Source: Actinoplanes solisilvae
Lineage (GTDB): Bacteria > Actinomycetota > Actinomycetes > Mycobacteriales > Micromonosporaceae
Length of the DNA: 64,000 nucleotides
NCBI RefSeq assembly: GCF_003999975.1
Contig: NZ_RJAC01000001.1
Span: 1,116,001 to 1,180,000 of the forward strand
Reading direction: 5' to 3'
A model generated the notes under the pieces. The model was given only the letters and a program-made list of their open reading frames with translations, was not told where the DNA came from and did not search any database. This document shows, piece after piece, positions 17,799-25,920 of the stretch (positions are counted from its first letter, which is position 1; each line of letters starts with the position of its first letter). Position numbers and translations under genes: made by a program.

Positions 17799-18137
17799 AC
17801 TCCGCGGTACAAAAAAGCCCTAAAGACTGAATCAATCTCGCGTTGTGATCAGCCCTGAGACAACTAATCATGCGCGAACCTCGCCATCAGACTGTTGGCA
17901 CTACGTGAAACCCCGATCCATGCAACATCGCGCCTGACATCCTCCCCGCGGGAGTGGCTTGACAAGGTTCGCTATCGTTGCGGTGGTCGTACGCGACGGC
18001 CATACCGCTTGGAGCTCCCGGCGAGTTTCAGCAAAGGCGGTCGAAGGGGTTCACAACTCCCGCAGCTGTACCGCAATATTCCTGTGGCACCTGCTCTTCT
18101 CGATCTCGCTGGCCGGGCGGCGGAACGGGAGATCATT
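17799..18137. other. AT-richer intergenic stretch at the edge of the accessory patch
   Basis: 339 bp with no convincing gene. Base composition drops visibly below the flanks. TGACATCCTCCCCGC (17935-17949) is identical to 15 bases of the right end of the TnpB element at 11472-11486, suggesting an IS remnant. A TTGACA at 17959 may serve the genes at 18138. Confidence 0.5.
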
Positions 18138-18365
18138 GTGCCTTTTGTCGATCTTGCTGCTTTGCCGAGCGCGATGGCTCGGCCGTTTGTGGTGGCTATC
18201 GCTCATCTGCCTATCCTCGTCATCGCGATCTTCGCCTGGCCGCTATGGCTAATTAGTTTCGTGCGCCCAGCCACGCATAACGATGCGGCGTTTCGCTTGC
18301 TGAAAGAACTCCGAACATGGAGTTGCGACGTGGTACGCGACACAAACCGGAATCAGACACGATGA
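18138..18365 (+). CDS. 75-residue single-helix membrane peptide
   Basis: GTG start with GGGAG seven bases upstream. The product begins with the acidic VPFVDLAALPSAMARP, has one strong transmembrane segment (about 19-42, VVAIAHLPILVIAIFAWPLW) and ends with a charged 30-residue tail (FRLLKELRTWSCDVVRD). Its stop overlaps the start of the next gene as ATGA, so the two are translationally coupled. Not recognised as a known family. The longer open frame back to 17895 is not supported by a ribosome site. Codon use is clearly less GC-rich than the core genes, indicating acquisition. Confidence 0.55.
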   Translation: MPFVDLAALPSAMARPFVVAIAHLPILVIAIFAWPLWLISFVRPATHNDAAFRLLKELRTWSCDVVRDTNRNQTR

Positions 18366-19036
18366 GCCGGTCAAATCAAACCGGCGGCATTCGTCGGAGA
18401 TGCCGTTTCACAGGCGAGTCTTACCAGCTCGCCTACAACGAGACCGCCATTCTCCCGAGGGATGGCCCACTAATCCCCGATGCGTCTACCGCTGCGCAGT
18501 CTATTGCAGAATTTATTTGGGAGTACAACGCTCGACTCGTTTCCTCGTTGTTGCGGACGAGAGAATACGCCGAATCGGCACTACGCTCCCATCACATGAG
18601 CGAAGGTTGCATTCGAGAGTTGGCCGAGCTGCACACGCGTAGACAATCCTTGATTCTAGGATCGGAATCATCACACGTTTGGGCAGTTCTAGGCTATGCA
18701 GCTATCACCGGGGGACCAGGAATGCCCGACGTGATGCGAAGGCAGATTGAATTCATCCTGAACCTTACCGAGCATCCATCCGTCTCCATCCAGGTTTTAC
18801 CTGACAGGCATGAAGGTTCGGCGACCAGAAATTCATTCAGCCTTATACGCTGCGGAGGAACAAGCATTCCCGATGTAATTTACTCGAATCCCCTTGGTGA
18901 TGAAGCATTGCTGAGCCTTCAAGAGGATACGGAACCATATCGGCAAACCATGGCAAAGATTGGCATTGCCGCTCAAGCTCCCGCCGAAACGCGTCAAATT
19001 CTGAGCGATTCTCTTCGTGGCATGAATGGTCGCTAA
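18362..19036 (+). CDS. DUF5753-like protein lacking the helix-turn-helix
   Basis: 224 residues. From about residue 45 the sequence fits the DUF5753 (Scr1-type) domain that normally follows an XRE helix-turn-helix: LVSSLLRTREYAESALR, RRQSLIL, a GGPGMPDVMRRQIEFIL segment, VSIQVLPD, and the PYRQTMAKIGIAA tail. The normal HTH is missing; in its place are about 40 residues with CRFTGESYQLAYNE. In canonical pairs the HTH-DUF5753 protein sits beside a DUF397 protein; here the partner is a membrane peptide, coupled through an ATGA overlap. AT-richer codon use and the position on the 3' side of tRNA-Pro point to horizontal acquisition. DNA binding is not expected. Confidence 0.7.
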   Translation: MSRSNQTGGIRRRCRFTGESYQLAYNETAILPRDGPLIPDASTAAQSIAEFIWEYNARLVSSLLRTREYAESALRSHHMSEGCIRELAELHTRRQSLILGSESSHVWAVLGYAAITGGPGMPDVMRRQIEFILNLTEHPSVSIQVLPDRHEGSATRNSFSLIRCGGTSIPDVIYSNPLGDEALLSLQEDTEPYRQTMAKIGIAAQAPAETRQILSDSLRGMNGR

Positions 19037-19262
19037 ACCGCTCGATATCGTTTCATATGACAGCCGCGGCGGGCAGCGTCCAGCGCGATCAACCGAGCAT
19101 GCCGCCTCGTGGTCAAGATCAGGAACAACAGCGCTAGCCGACATTTGCCGGCGTCGCATTGATTGCTGCGGGAGAAGACGGGCTTGCTACTACGGGTGGC
19201 CGACACCTACGAAGCCGCAGGGTCTCCCAGTCGGCTTCGTATGGCCCTACCGGCGTAAACAC

Positions 19263-19299
19263 TCCGGGCCGACCTCCCTGTGCGGAAGACCGGCCCGGA
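19263..19299 (-). terminator. Terminator of tRNA-Pro
   Basis: Stem TCCGGGCCG / CGGCCCGGA located 13 bases beyond the CCA end of the minus-strand tRNA. A second stem TACGAAGCCG / CGGCTTCGTA lies further on at about 19207-19240. Confidence 0.55.
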
Positions 19300-19311
19300 C
19301 TGCACTGCTCT

Positions 19312-19388
<77 letters not shown>

Positions 19389-19460
19389 AGCTGCCAGGAA
19401 ATACTATCCGACGCCGACCCCGACGCGAAATCGGTATCCCCTGAACAACGAAACCCCAGG

Positions 19461-20357
19461 TCAGCGCGGTATCAGGGTCAGGATCGAGGCCTCCGGGCGG
19501 CAACTGAAGCGGATAGGGGCGGTGGGGTGCGTGCCCAGACCGGCCGAGACGTGCAGCCACGAGTCGGAGCCGGGCCAGCGGTGCAGGCCTTTGGCCATCG
19601 AGGTGGGCAGGTCGCAGTTGGTGGTCAGGGCGCCGTAGAACGGGACGCACACCTGCCCGCCGTGGGTGTGACCGGCCAGCAGCAGCTCGAAGCCGTCGCC
19701 CGACATGGCGTTCAGCACCCGCGAGGCCGGCGTGTGGGTGACGCCCAGGTGCACGTCGACGTCCGTGGAGATCGGGCCGGCCACGGAGGAGTAAACGTCG
19801 CGGTTGACGTGTGGGTCGTCGACGCCGACCAGTTCGATCGAGCGGCCGCCGGCCTTCAGGACCGTACGGGCGTTGTTCAGGTCGGCCCAGCCCGCGTCGG
19901 TGAGGGCAGCGCGCAGGTCATCGGCGGGCAGATCGGCCTCGCCCTGCACGTATTCGCGGTCGGGCAGCAGGTAGAGCAGCGGGTTCTTCCAGCGCGGGCC
20001 GCGGTAGTCGTTCGAGCCGAAGACGAACGCGCCGGGCACCGACAGCAGCGGGTCGAGGGCGCGCAGCACGCCGGGCAGCGATTCCGGGTCGGCCATGTTG
20101 TCGCCGGTGGTCACGACCAGGTCGGGGTCGAGGCCGGCCAGCGCGGCCACCCAGGCCTGCTTGCGGCGCTGCTCCGGCATCATGTGCAGGTCGGAGATGT
20201 GCAGGATGCGCAGCGGCTCCGCATCGGGTTCCAGCACCGGCACGTCGAAGCGCCGGAGGGTGAACAGGTTGCGCTCGACGAGCGAGGCGTAGGCGAACGT
20301 GGCGGCCCCGGCGGCGACCACCGCGGAACCCAGGGCGAAAAGGGAGCGCTTGCGCAT
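19461..20357 (-). CDS. Membrane-anchored calcineurin-type metallophosphoesterase
   Basis: 298 residues. N-terminal signal anchor ([20 protein letters not shown]), then the metallophosphoesterase motifs in order: DLH in [15 protein letters not shown] (the N of GNH-type), and GHTHGGQ. The active site faces outside the membrane by topology. Equivalent in position to Rv3683 but in the opposite orientation to the PBP gene, unlike M. tuberculosis. Start set at 20357: TACCCT lies eight bases upstream; a further ATG at 20381 would almost touch the divergent yqeY start. Substrate unknown. Confidence 0.9.
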   Translation of the reverse strand: MRKRSLFALGSAVVAAGAATFAYASLVERNLFTLRRFDVPVLEPDAEPLRILHISDLHMMPEQRRKQAWVAALAGLDPDLVVTTGDNMADPESLPGVLRALDPLLSVPGAFVFGSNDYRGPRWKNPLLYLLPDREYVQGEADLPADDLRAALTDAGWADLNNARTVLKAGGRSIELVGVDDPHVNRDVYSSVAGPISTDVDVHLGVTHTPASRVLNAMSGDGFELLLAGHTHGGQVCVPFYGALTTNCDLPTSMAKGLHRWPGSDSWLHVSAGLGTHPTAPIRFSCRPEASILTLIPR

Positions 20358-20365
20358 GGGAAGCA

Positions 20366-20375
20366 AGGGTAGTTT
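20366..20375. promoter_or_regulatory. Overlapping divergent -10 elements, metallophosphoesterase / yqeY
   Basis: Minus strand TACCCT (20371-20366) is eight bases before ATG 20357; plus strand TAGTTT (20370-20375) is eight bases before ATG 20384. The two hexamers overlap, so both genes share a very compact divergent promoter and near-leaderless messages. Confidence 0.45.
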
Positions 20376-20383
20376 CTCCATTC

Positions 20384-20836
20384 ATGGGAGCGCTGAAAGA
20401 CCGCCTGAACGATGACCTGCACTCGGCGATGAAAAGCCGCGACGAGCTGACCACCGCGACGCTGCGAATGGCGCTGGCCGCCGTCCGTAACGCCGAGGTC
20501 GCCGGCACCGAGGCGCGTGACCTCTCCGACGACGAGGTTCTCGCCGTGCTGAACAAGGAGTCGAAGAAGCGTCGTGAGGCGGCCACCGCGTTCGCCGACG
20601 CGGGCCGGGCCGAGCAGGCGGCCAAGGAGCGCTCCGAGGGTGACGTGCTCGAGCGCTACCTGCCCAAACAGCTCTCCGACGACGAGATCGCCGAGCTGGT
20701 GACGGGCGCGCTCCAGGCGGGCGGTTTCACCGGCAAGGCGCAGATGGGTCCGGCGATGAAGGCCGCTCAGGCCGCGGTGGCCGGTCGGGCCGAGGGCGGG
20801 CGCGTCGCGGCTGAGGTGCGCAAACAGCTCAATTGA
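20384..20836 (+). CDS. GatB/YqeY domain protein
   Basis: 150 residues with the full YqeY pattern: MGALKDRLNDDLHSAMKSRD, TLRMALAAVRNAEV, KKRREAATAF and ERYLPKQLSDDEI, then the C-terminal helical GatB-like domain ending AGRAEGGRVAAEVRKQL. YqeY proteins resemble the tail of the amidotransferase subunit GatB, and a tRNA-related role is presumed but unproven. Divergent from the metallophosphoesterase with 26 bp between starts. Confidence 0.92.
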   Translation: MGALKDRLNDDLHSAMKSRDELTTATLRMALAAVRNAEVAGTEARDLSDDEVLAVLNKESKKRREAATAFADAGRAEQAAKERSEGDVLERYLPKQLSDDEIAELVTGALQAGGFTGKAQMGPAMKAAQAAVAGRAEGGRVAAEVRKQLN

Positions 20837-20850
20837 AAGACCACTGCGAT

Positions 20851-20946
20851 CGTACGAGTCGTGAGGTGGAACAACCGCACTACCGCGAACCGGGCGCTGG
20901 GGGCGGCCTCTCTGCAACGGGGGGCCATACCCCGCTGCCGGGCCGG
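20851..20946. repeat. Intergenic 96-bp repeat, copy A
   Basis: Runs from CGTACGAGTCGTGAGGTGG to CCCCGCTGCCGGGCCGG. Its left 31 bases match copy B (45234-45329) at 27 positions and its right 24 bases at 23, with GAACCGGGC conserved in the middle and a variable spacer. It fills the gap between the convergent yqeY and 99-residue protein genes. Confidence 0.7.
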
Positions 20947-20959
20947 ATGAGGGAAAAGG

Positions 20960-21259
20960 TCAGATGGCGAGCTGGGGCCGCACCGGAACCGCGGTGACCG
21001 TGGGCCCGACGCTGCGGCCCGGAAGTTGCTGCTGCGGAACGGCGTAGGGCCCGAGCATCGACTCGATCGCCGGCGCGATGGCCGGGCGGTCGTTGAGCTG
21101 GATGAGGCGCGCGGCGCGGGCCAGGGAGCCCGTCTCGCCGTCGCGGAATCCCTCGCGATACCCCTTCTCGTATCGCTCGCCTCGCCCGAGGGCCCGTCCG
21201 AGGGCAAAGCACGAAGAGCCGGCGAGGGCAAGGAGGAAGAGCAACGCGAAGGGTGTCAC
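20960..21259 (-). CDS. Small membrane-anchored protein of unknown function
   Basis: 99 residues from a GTG with a good ribosome site (GGAAGGA eight bases upstream). N-terminal helix TPFALLFLLALAGSSCFALG (possible signal anchor), a charged GRGERYEKGYREGFRDGE stretch and a helix with LARAARLIQLNDRP. The proline/valine tail ends VRPQLAI. No family recognised. Convergent with yqeY. Confidence 0.7.
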   Translation of the reverse strand: MTPFALLFLLALAGSSCFALGRALGRGERYEKGYREGFRDGETGSLARAARLIQLNDRPAIAPAIESMLGPYAVPQQQLPGRSVGPTVTAVPVRPQLAI

Positions 21260-21319
21260 CGTCTTATTCCTTCCGAGGCAAATGTACTTATTAGCCGAAA
21301 AGTACCCCTAGAGCATGGG

Positions 21320-23527
21320 TCATGCGGTAGAGCGGTGATCAAGTACGCCTACGGGTGACTCCCCTTGCGTCGCGGCCAGACGGACGGCAACGTGCTCGGG
21401 ATCAATAGGGCGGCACAGGTGATAGCCCTGCCCCAAACCGCAGCCGAGTTTGCGCAACGCCGCCAATTGTGCGGCGTTCTCGATCCCCTCGGCCACCACC
21501 CGCAGCCCGAGAATCTGCGCCAGCTCGACGATCGTGCGAACCAGGGCGAGGTCCTCGCCGGTCAGCTCGGCCCGCGCGATGAAGGCCCGGTCGACCTTCA
21601 GCTCGTCCACCGGCAGTTCGCGCAGGTAGGCCAGCGACGAATACCCGGTGCCGAAGTCGTCGATCGAGAGCTGCACGCCGAGCTTGCGCAGCACGCCCAG
21701 CGCCGACCGGCCCAGGTCCGGCTCGCTGACCAGCACCGATTCGGTGAGCTCGAGGGTGACCGCGCTGGACGGCAGCCCGGCGATGGCCAGCGCTCGCATC
21801 ACGTTGTCGGCGAAGCGCGGATGCACGAGCTGATGACCCGACACGTTGACGTTGAGCGTCAGGTCGGGGAAGTCGCGCCGCCACTTCGTCACCTGCAACG
21901 CGCCCGTCTCCAGGACCCATTGCCCGATGTCGGCGATCAGCCCGAACTCCTCGGCTTTCGGGATGAAGTCGACCGGCGAGACGAACCCGCGGGTCGGGCT
22001 GTGCCAGCGGATCAGCGCCTCGACGCCGGTCGCCCGCCCGTCGGCCAGCCGGATCAGCGGCTGGTACTGCAGCCGGAACTCGCCCTCGCGCAGCGCCCGC
22101 TGCAGGTCGCCGCGCAGGCTCAGACGGTCGAGCGCCTCGGCGTGCATGTAGGGCTCGTAGACCAGCACCCGGCCCAGCCCGTCCTTCTTGGCGCGGTACA
22201 TCGCCACGTCCGCGTTGTGCAGCAGCTCCTCGGAGTTCTGCCGGGCCTCCCGCGAGACCGCGACGCCCACACTGGCGCCGACGAACACCTCACGCCCGGC
22301 CACCCGGAACGGCTCCTTGATGGCCGCGACGATCCGCTCGCCGACGAACTGGGCGGCCTCGACCGGCAAATCGTGCAGGAGCGCGGCGAATTCGTCGCCG
22401 CCGAGACGAGCGGTCGTGTCGCTGGCCCGTACGCAGCCGCGCAGCCGCCGGGCCACGAGCGCGAGCAACTGATCGCCGGCGTCGTGGCCGAGGCTGTCGT
22501 TGACCGCCTTGAACCGGTCCAGGTCGATGAAGAGGACGCTGGTCGGGTCGGCCATCGTGCCCCGCGAGGCGAGCACCCGGTTGAGGATCTTGAGGAACAG
22601 GGCCCGGTTCGGCAGCCCGGTGATCGGGTCGTGGTGCGCCTCGCGGACGGCCTCGACCGTGCGCGCGTCGGTCAGCGCCAGGCTCACCTGCTGGGCGAAG
22701 GCGGAGAGCTGGTCACGCTGCTCGGTCTGCTGCCCGCCCGTCGAGGCCAGGAGCGCACACAGGCTGCCGGCCATCTCGCCGGTGACCCGCACCGGTGCCG
22801 CGATCATCCAGCCCTGCTCGGACGGGCGCACCAGCACCGCCCCGCCGGCCATCGCCGCCTGGGCCAGGCTGTCCGGCGGCGAGTCGCCGTCCCCGCAGGT
22901 CGAGGCAGCGGTCAACCGCTGGTCGGGACCGCCCTCGGCCAGCATCAGCGTCACCTTGGCCCCGCCCAGCAGGTCGGCCGCGCCGCACGTCACCGCGTCG
23001 AGGATCTCGGGCAGCGGCCGCCGCGCCGAGATCGCCCGCTGGATGGTGAGCAGCGACTCGACCAGCCGCTGCCGGGTCTGCGCACTGGTCGCCTGGCGTT
23101 CCTTCTCGGCCCGCAGGTGACGCTCGGCGGCGAGCACCCGGATGCTGCGCAGGGCCAGCCCGAGCACCTGACCCATGCCCTGGAGCATCTGGCGCTCCTC
23201 GGGGTCGAACGGCTCCGCCTGGCGGGCCACGATCAGCGCGTCACCGGTCTCGCCGCCCAGCGGGTTGCTCGCGACGTGCAACTCACCGACGTACGGGATC
23301 TCGATCATTGGCTGCCCCGCGGCGGCCTCGCCCAACGCGATCTCGGGAACGACCGAACCGAAGCCGTACGCCCCGATGACCCGGCCGTCGCGCACCACCG
23401 CGCCCGCCTCGGCCTCGACCATCTCGGTCGCCCGTTCGACGGCGCTGGCGATCGCCGTCTCCTCGTGCTCCGCCGCGTTGACCGCGGTGAAGTACTCGGT
23501 GAGCAGGTGCGTCGACCAATTGGGCAT
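21320..23527 (-). CDS. GAF-GGDEF-EAL cyclic-di-GMP signalling protein
   Basis: 735 residues from ATG 23527. Two GAF-like sensory regions (about 20-145 and 150-295), a GGDEF diguanylate cyclase domain (DPITGLPNR, LGGDEF near 376, I-site-like RGCVRASD) and an EAL phosphodiesterase domain with EALIRW, ELTESVL, DDFGTGYSSL, KVDRAFI and EGIEN. Catalytic motifs of both halves are intact, so it could make or degrade c-di-GMP depending on the sensor. It begins two bases after the stop of the FIST gene, so the two form an operon. Upstream open frame beyond 23527 overlaps the FIST gene and is not the start. Confidence 0.94.
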   Translation of the reverse strand: MPNWSTHLLTEYFTAVNAAEHEETAIASAVERATEMVEAEAGAVVRDGRVIGAYGFGSVVPEIALGEAAAGQPMIEIPYVGELHVASNPLGGETGDALIVARQAEPFDPEERQMLQGMGQVLGLALRSIRVLAAERHLRAEKERQATSAQTRQRLVESLLTIQRAISARRPLPEILDAVTCGAADLLGGAKVTLMLAEGGPDQRLTAASTCGDGDSPPDSLAQAAMAGGAVLVRPSEQGWMIAAPVRVTGEMAGSLCALLASTGGQQTEQRDQLSAFAQQVSLALTDARTVEAVREAHHDPITGLPNRALFLKILNRVLASRGTMADPTSVLFIDLDRFKAVNDSLGHDAGDQLLALVARRLRGCVRASDTTARLGGDEFAALLHDLPVEAAQFVGERIVAAIKEPFRVAGREVFVGASVGVAVSREARQNSEELLHNADVAMYRAKKDGLGRVLVYEPYMHAEALDRLSLRGDLQRALREGEFRLQYQPLIRLADGRATGVEALIRWHSPTRGFVSPVDFIPKAEEFGLIADIGQWVLETGALQVTKWRRDFPDLTLNVNVSGHQLVHPRFADNVMRALAIAGLPSSAVTLELTESVLVSEPDLGRSALGVLRKLGVQLSIDDFGTGYSSLAYLRELPVDELKVDRAFIARAELTGEDLALVRTIVELAQILGLRVVAEGIENAAQLAALRKLGCGLGQGYHLCRPIDPEHVAVRLAATQGESPVGVLDHRSTA

Positions 23528-23529
23528 CG

Positions 23530-24687
23530 TCAGGCCAGAGCGAGCGTGACGAGGGTCAGATGGTGGGTGCCCAACGCGCCCCGCACCCGCGCGATCTCCC
23601 CGAGAGAGTAGAACCCCGCGAACGGCGCGTCGCTCAACGCCGTACGCATGGCCTGAATCTCTTGATCCAGCCCGCCCTCGATCAGACCGGCCCGTCGGCC
23701 GCCACAGTCGAAGGCGAGCACGCCGAGCGGGGGCAGGCCGTCGAGCCGGGCGACCGCCTCGGTGCACGACCAGGCCGCGCCGTCGAGCATCGCCTGCCGA
23801 TCGCCCTCCATCAGCCACACCAGCGCGCCCTGCGGGACGTCGGCCGTCCCCCAGACCGAACGCGCCTCGTCGTCGCCCGCGTGGATCACCCGGATGTCCT
23901 CGCCGCTGCGCCGGGACAGGCCCAGCGGCTGCAGCTGGCGGCCCCGGTCGAAGAACTCCTCGGCCGAGCCGTCGAAGTCGTTGCGGCGCAGCAGCACGTC
24001 CAACGCCGGTTCGCCGTCGAGCTCGTAGATGTGCGGGCCGCTGCTCTTCGTCACCACCATCGGCGGCTCGGTGCGACGCCAGCCGTGCGCGACGCCGATG
24101 CCGATCGGCCCGTCCGAACCCAGCCCCAGCCCGACGACCGCCCCGGCGAGCACCTCGTCGTTGTAGAACTGGAAGGTCTCGGAGAAGTGCCGATCGTCCG
24201 CCGCGAAGCCGCCGACCAGTGGAATGCCGGGGTCGATGGCCGAATAGGCCCCGCGGACGATCTCGTGCGGCTGCCCCGACAACCCTTCGCTGAACATGAT
24301 CAGCACTTGATGTTCGTCGTCCAGGCCGTGCAGCGCCTGCGCGGCCCGCGCGCCGGCGTCCCGGGGGTCGGCCTTGCTGATGAGGGCGGCCCGGGTCTGC
24401 ACGGTGAAGCCGTCGCCGCCGAGCGCCGCGATCGCGACCCCGCCGTCGGTGGCGCCCGCGCTGCCCAGCTCGCCCATCGAGGTCGCGCCGACGATCTCCG
24501 CGTCCGGCCCGGCCTCCATGCGTACGCCGGCCAGCAATGCGGGCAGGTCGTGGGCGACCGACGCGAAGACGAACAGCGCCTTGGCCTCACCCAGCCCGAT
24601 CGCCTCCGCCGCGGCCCCGGCCCCCGCCTTGCGGGAATCGGCCGCGGCGCTCTGGCCCACTCCGAACCACCGGTGGGGGTTGCTCAT
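23530..24687 (-). CDS. FIST N- and C-domain sensor protein
   Basis: 385 residues. FIST_N (about 25-225: ALFVFASVAHD, IVGATSMGELG, VLIMFSEGLSG, LVGGFAADDRHF) and FIST_C (about 230-380, ending PFAGFYSLGEIARVRG). FIST domains are small-ligand sensors, thought to bind amino acids, and are often linked to signalling outputs. No membrane segment. The tight coupling with the GAF-GGDEF-EAL gene suggests that this protein supplies the input for c-di-GMP output, as seen with FIST/GGDEF pairs elsewhere. Confidence 0.92.
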   Translation of the reverse strand: MSNPHRWFGVGQSAAADSRKAGAGAAAEAIGLGEAKALFVFASVAHDLPALLAGVRMEAGPDAEIVGATSMGELGSAGATDGGVAIAALGGDGFTVQTRAALISKADPRDAGARAAQALHGLDDEHQVLIMFSEGLSGQPHEIVRGAYSAIDPGIPLVGGFAADDRHFSETFQFYNDEVLAGAVVGLGLGSDGPIGIGVAHGWRRTEPPMVVTKSSGPHIYELDGEPALDVLLRRNDFDGSAEEFFDRGRQLQPLGLSRRSGEDIRVIHAGDDEARSVWGTADVPQGALVWLMEGDRQAMLDGAAWSCTEAVARLDGLPPLGVLAFDCGGRRAGLIEGGLDQEIQAMRTALSDAPFAGFYSLGEIARVRGALGTHHLTLVTLALA

Positions 24688-24779
24688 GAGCCTCTGATCG
24701 GCACGGTTTGTCGGTTGCTGAGTGGTTGCGTGTGGGGTGCCGCCCGGTGTCCGGGACGGACCTGACAGGCTTGGGACTT

Positions 24780-25295
24780 GTGACTGACTCTGACCTCGCG
24801 CGGCAGGTCCGCGACGTGAGCCGGCTGACCGGCGAGTTCACCCTCCGCTCGGGCCGCGTGGCGAACGAATACTTCGACAAGTACCAGTTCGAGGCCGACC
24901 CCGAGCTGCTCGACCGCCTCGCCGAGCAGATGGCCGTGCTGATCCCCGAGGGCACCGAGGTGCTCGCCGGCCTCGAGATGGGCGGCATCGCGGTCGTGAC
25001 CGCGCTCGCCCGCCACGCCCGGCTCCCCACCGCTTTCGTGCGCAAGCAGGCCAAGCAGTACGGCACCGCGCGCCTGGCCGAGGGCGCCGAGGTGGCCGGT
25101 CGTCGCGTCCTGGTCGTCGAGGACGTGGTGACCTCGGGTGGCCAGGTCGTCATCTCCACCGGAGACCTGCGCAAGCTCGGCGCGCACGTCGACCACGCGC
25201 TGTGCGTGATCGACCGGCAGGAGGGCGGCGCTCAGGCGCTCTCGGCCGAGGGCATCACCCTGCGCGCCTTGCTGACCCGGGCCGACCTCGCCTGA
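24780..25295 (+). CDS. pyrE: Orotate phosphoribosyltransferase
   Basis: 171 residues from GTG 24780. PRPP-binding motif VLVVEDVVTSGGQV, the ARLPTAFVRKQAKQYG lysine-rich loop region and LEMGGIAVVTALA are characteristic. Converts orotate and PRPP to orotidine monophosphate in pyrimidine synthesis. The frame is open to 24708 but the core homology begins at DSDLARQVRDVSRL, which fits the GTG. Stands alone, away from other pyr genes; 92 bp from the divergent FIST gene. Confidence 0.9.
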   Translation: MTDSDLARQVRDVSRLTGEFTLRSGRVANEYFDKYQFEADPELLDRLAEQMAVLIPEGTEVLAGLEMGGIAVVTALARHARLPTAFVRKQAKQYGTARLAEGAEVAGRRVLVVEDVVTSGGQVVISTGDLRKLGAHVDHALCVIDRQEGGAQALSAEGITLRALLTRADLA

Positions 25296-25313
25296 TCTTT
25301 CGCGCCCCGGGGG

Positions 25314-25754
25314 TCAGCTCAGTTCTTCGGCCAGCCCAACGACGATGCCCTCGGGGCCGCGGACATAGCACAACCGGTACACGTTCTCGTACTGTTCTAC
25401 GGTGCCGACGAGCTCGGCGCCGTGCTTACGCAGGCGCGCGACGGTGTCGTCGACGTCGTCCACGGCGAACATGACGCGCCGCAGGCCCAGCGTGTTGGCC
25501 GGCGCGTCCTTCGGATCGTTCCTGATCGCCTCGGGGGCGTGGAACCGCACCAGCTCGACCCGGCCCGGCGTACCTGGGATCTTGAGCATGGCGACGTCCT
25601 GCCGAACGTCGTCGATGCCGATGACGCGCTCGACCCAGCGGCCCTCCACCGGCCCCTTGCCCTCGAGCTCCATGCCCAGCTCGACGAAGAACGCGATCAC
25701 CGCGTCGAGGTCTTCGACAACGATCAACACGTTGTCCATGCGCTTGATTGCCAT
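25314..25754 (-). CDS. VOC-family (glyoxalase/bleomycin-resistance) protein
   Basis: 146 residues from ATG 25754 with GGGAGG six bases upstream. Two beta-alpha-beta-beta-beta halves: KRMDNVLIVVEDLDAVIAFFVELGMEL and LGLRRVMFAVDDVDDTVARLRKHGAELVG, ending RGPEGIVVGLAEEL. Candidate metal ligands include the Glu in the GIVVGLAEE strand. Reaction unknown. Convergent with pyrE. Confidence 0.88.
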   Translation of the reverse strand: MAIKRMDNVLIVVEDLDAVIAFFVELGMELEGKGPVEGRWVERVIGIDDVRQDVAMLKIPGTPGRVELVRFHAPEAIRNDPKDAPANTLGLRRVMFAVDDVDDTVARLRKHGAELVGTVEQYENVYRLCYVRGPEGIVVGLAEELS

Positions 25755-25825
25755 GCTCAGCCTCCCGTAAGCGTTCGTTACCCCTGGAACGAAGCTGTTA
25801 TGCCGTTCTCGACGTTGACCATCGC

Positions 25826-25871
25826 GTGGCACGAAACGGGGAATCGGGCCTCATTGGCGTCCTCTTAGGCT
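25826..25871 (+). promoter_or_regulatory. Promoter cassette of RTX gene 1
   Basis: GTGGCACGAAACGGGGAA, 15 bases, GTCCTCTTAGGCTC: -10 TAGGCT at 25866-25871. The same elements with identical spacing precede RTX gene 2 (27263-27308). Confidence 0.65.
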
Positions 25872-25920
25872 CGTGAACACGGCTTGAACAAGTCGTTAAC
25901 AAATCATCACGGGGGTGCTG

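Noticed and set aside
17895-18137. Longer version of the 75-residue membrane peptide
   Set aside because: The added 81 residues have no ribosome site at their start and look like translated intergenic DNA; GGGAG precedes the internal GTG.
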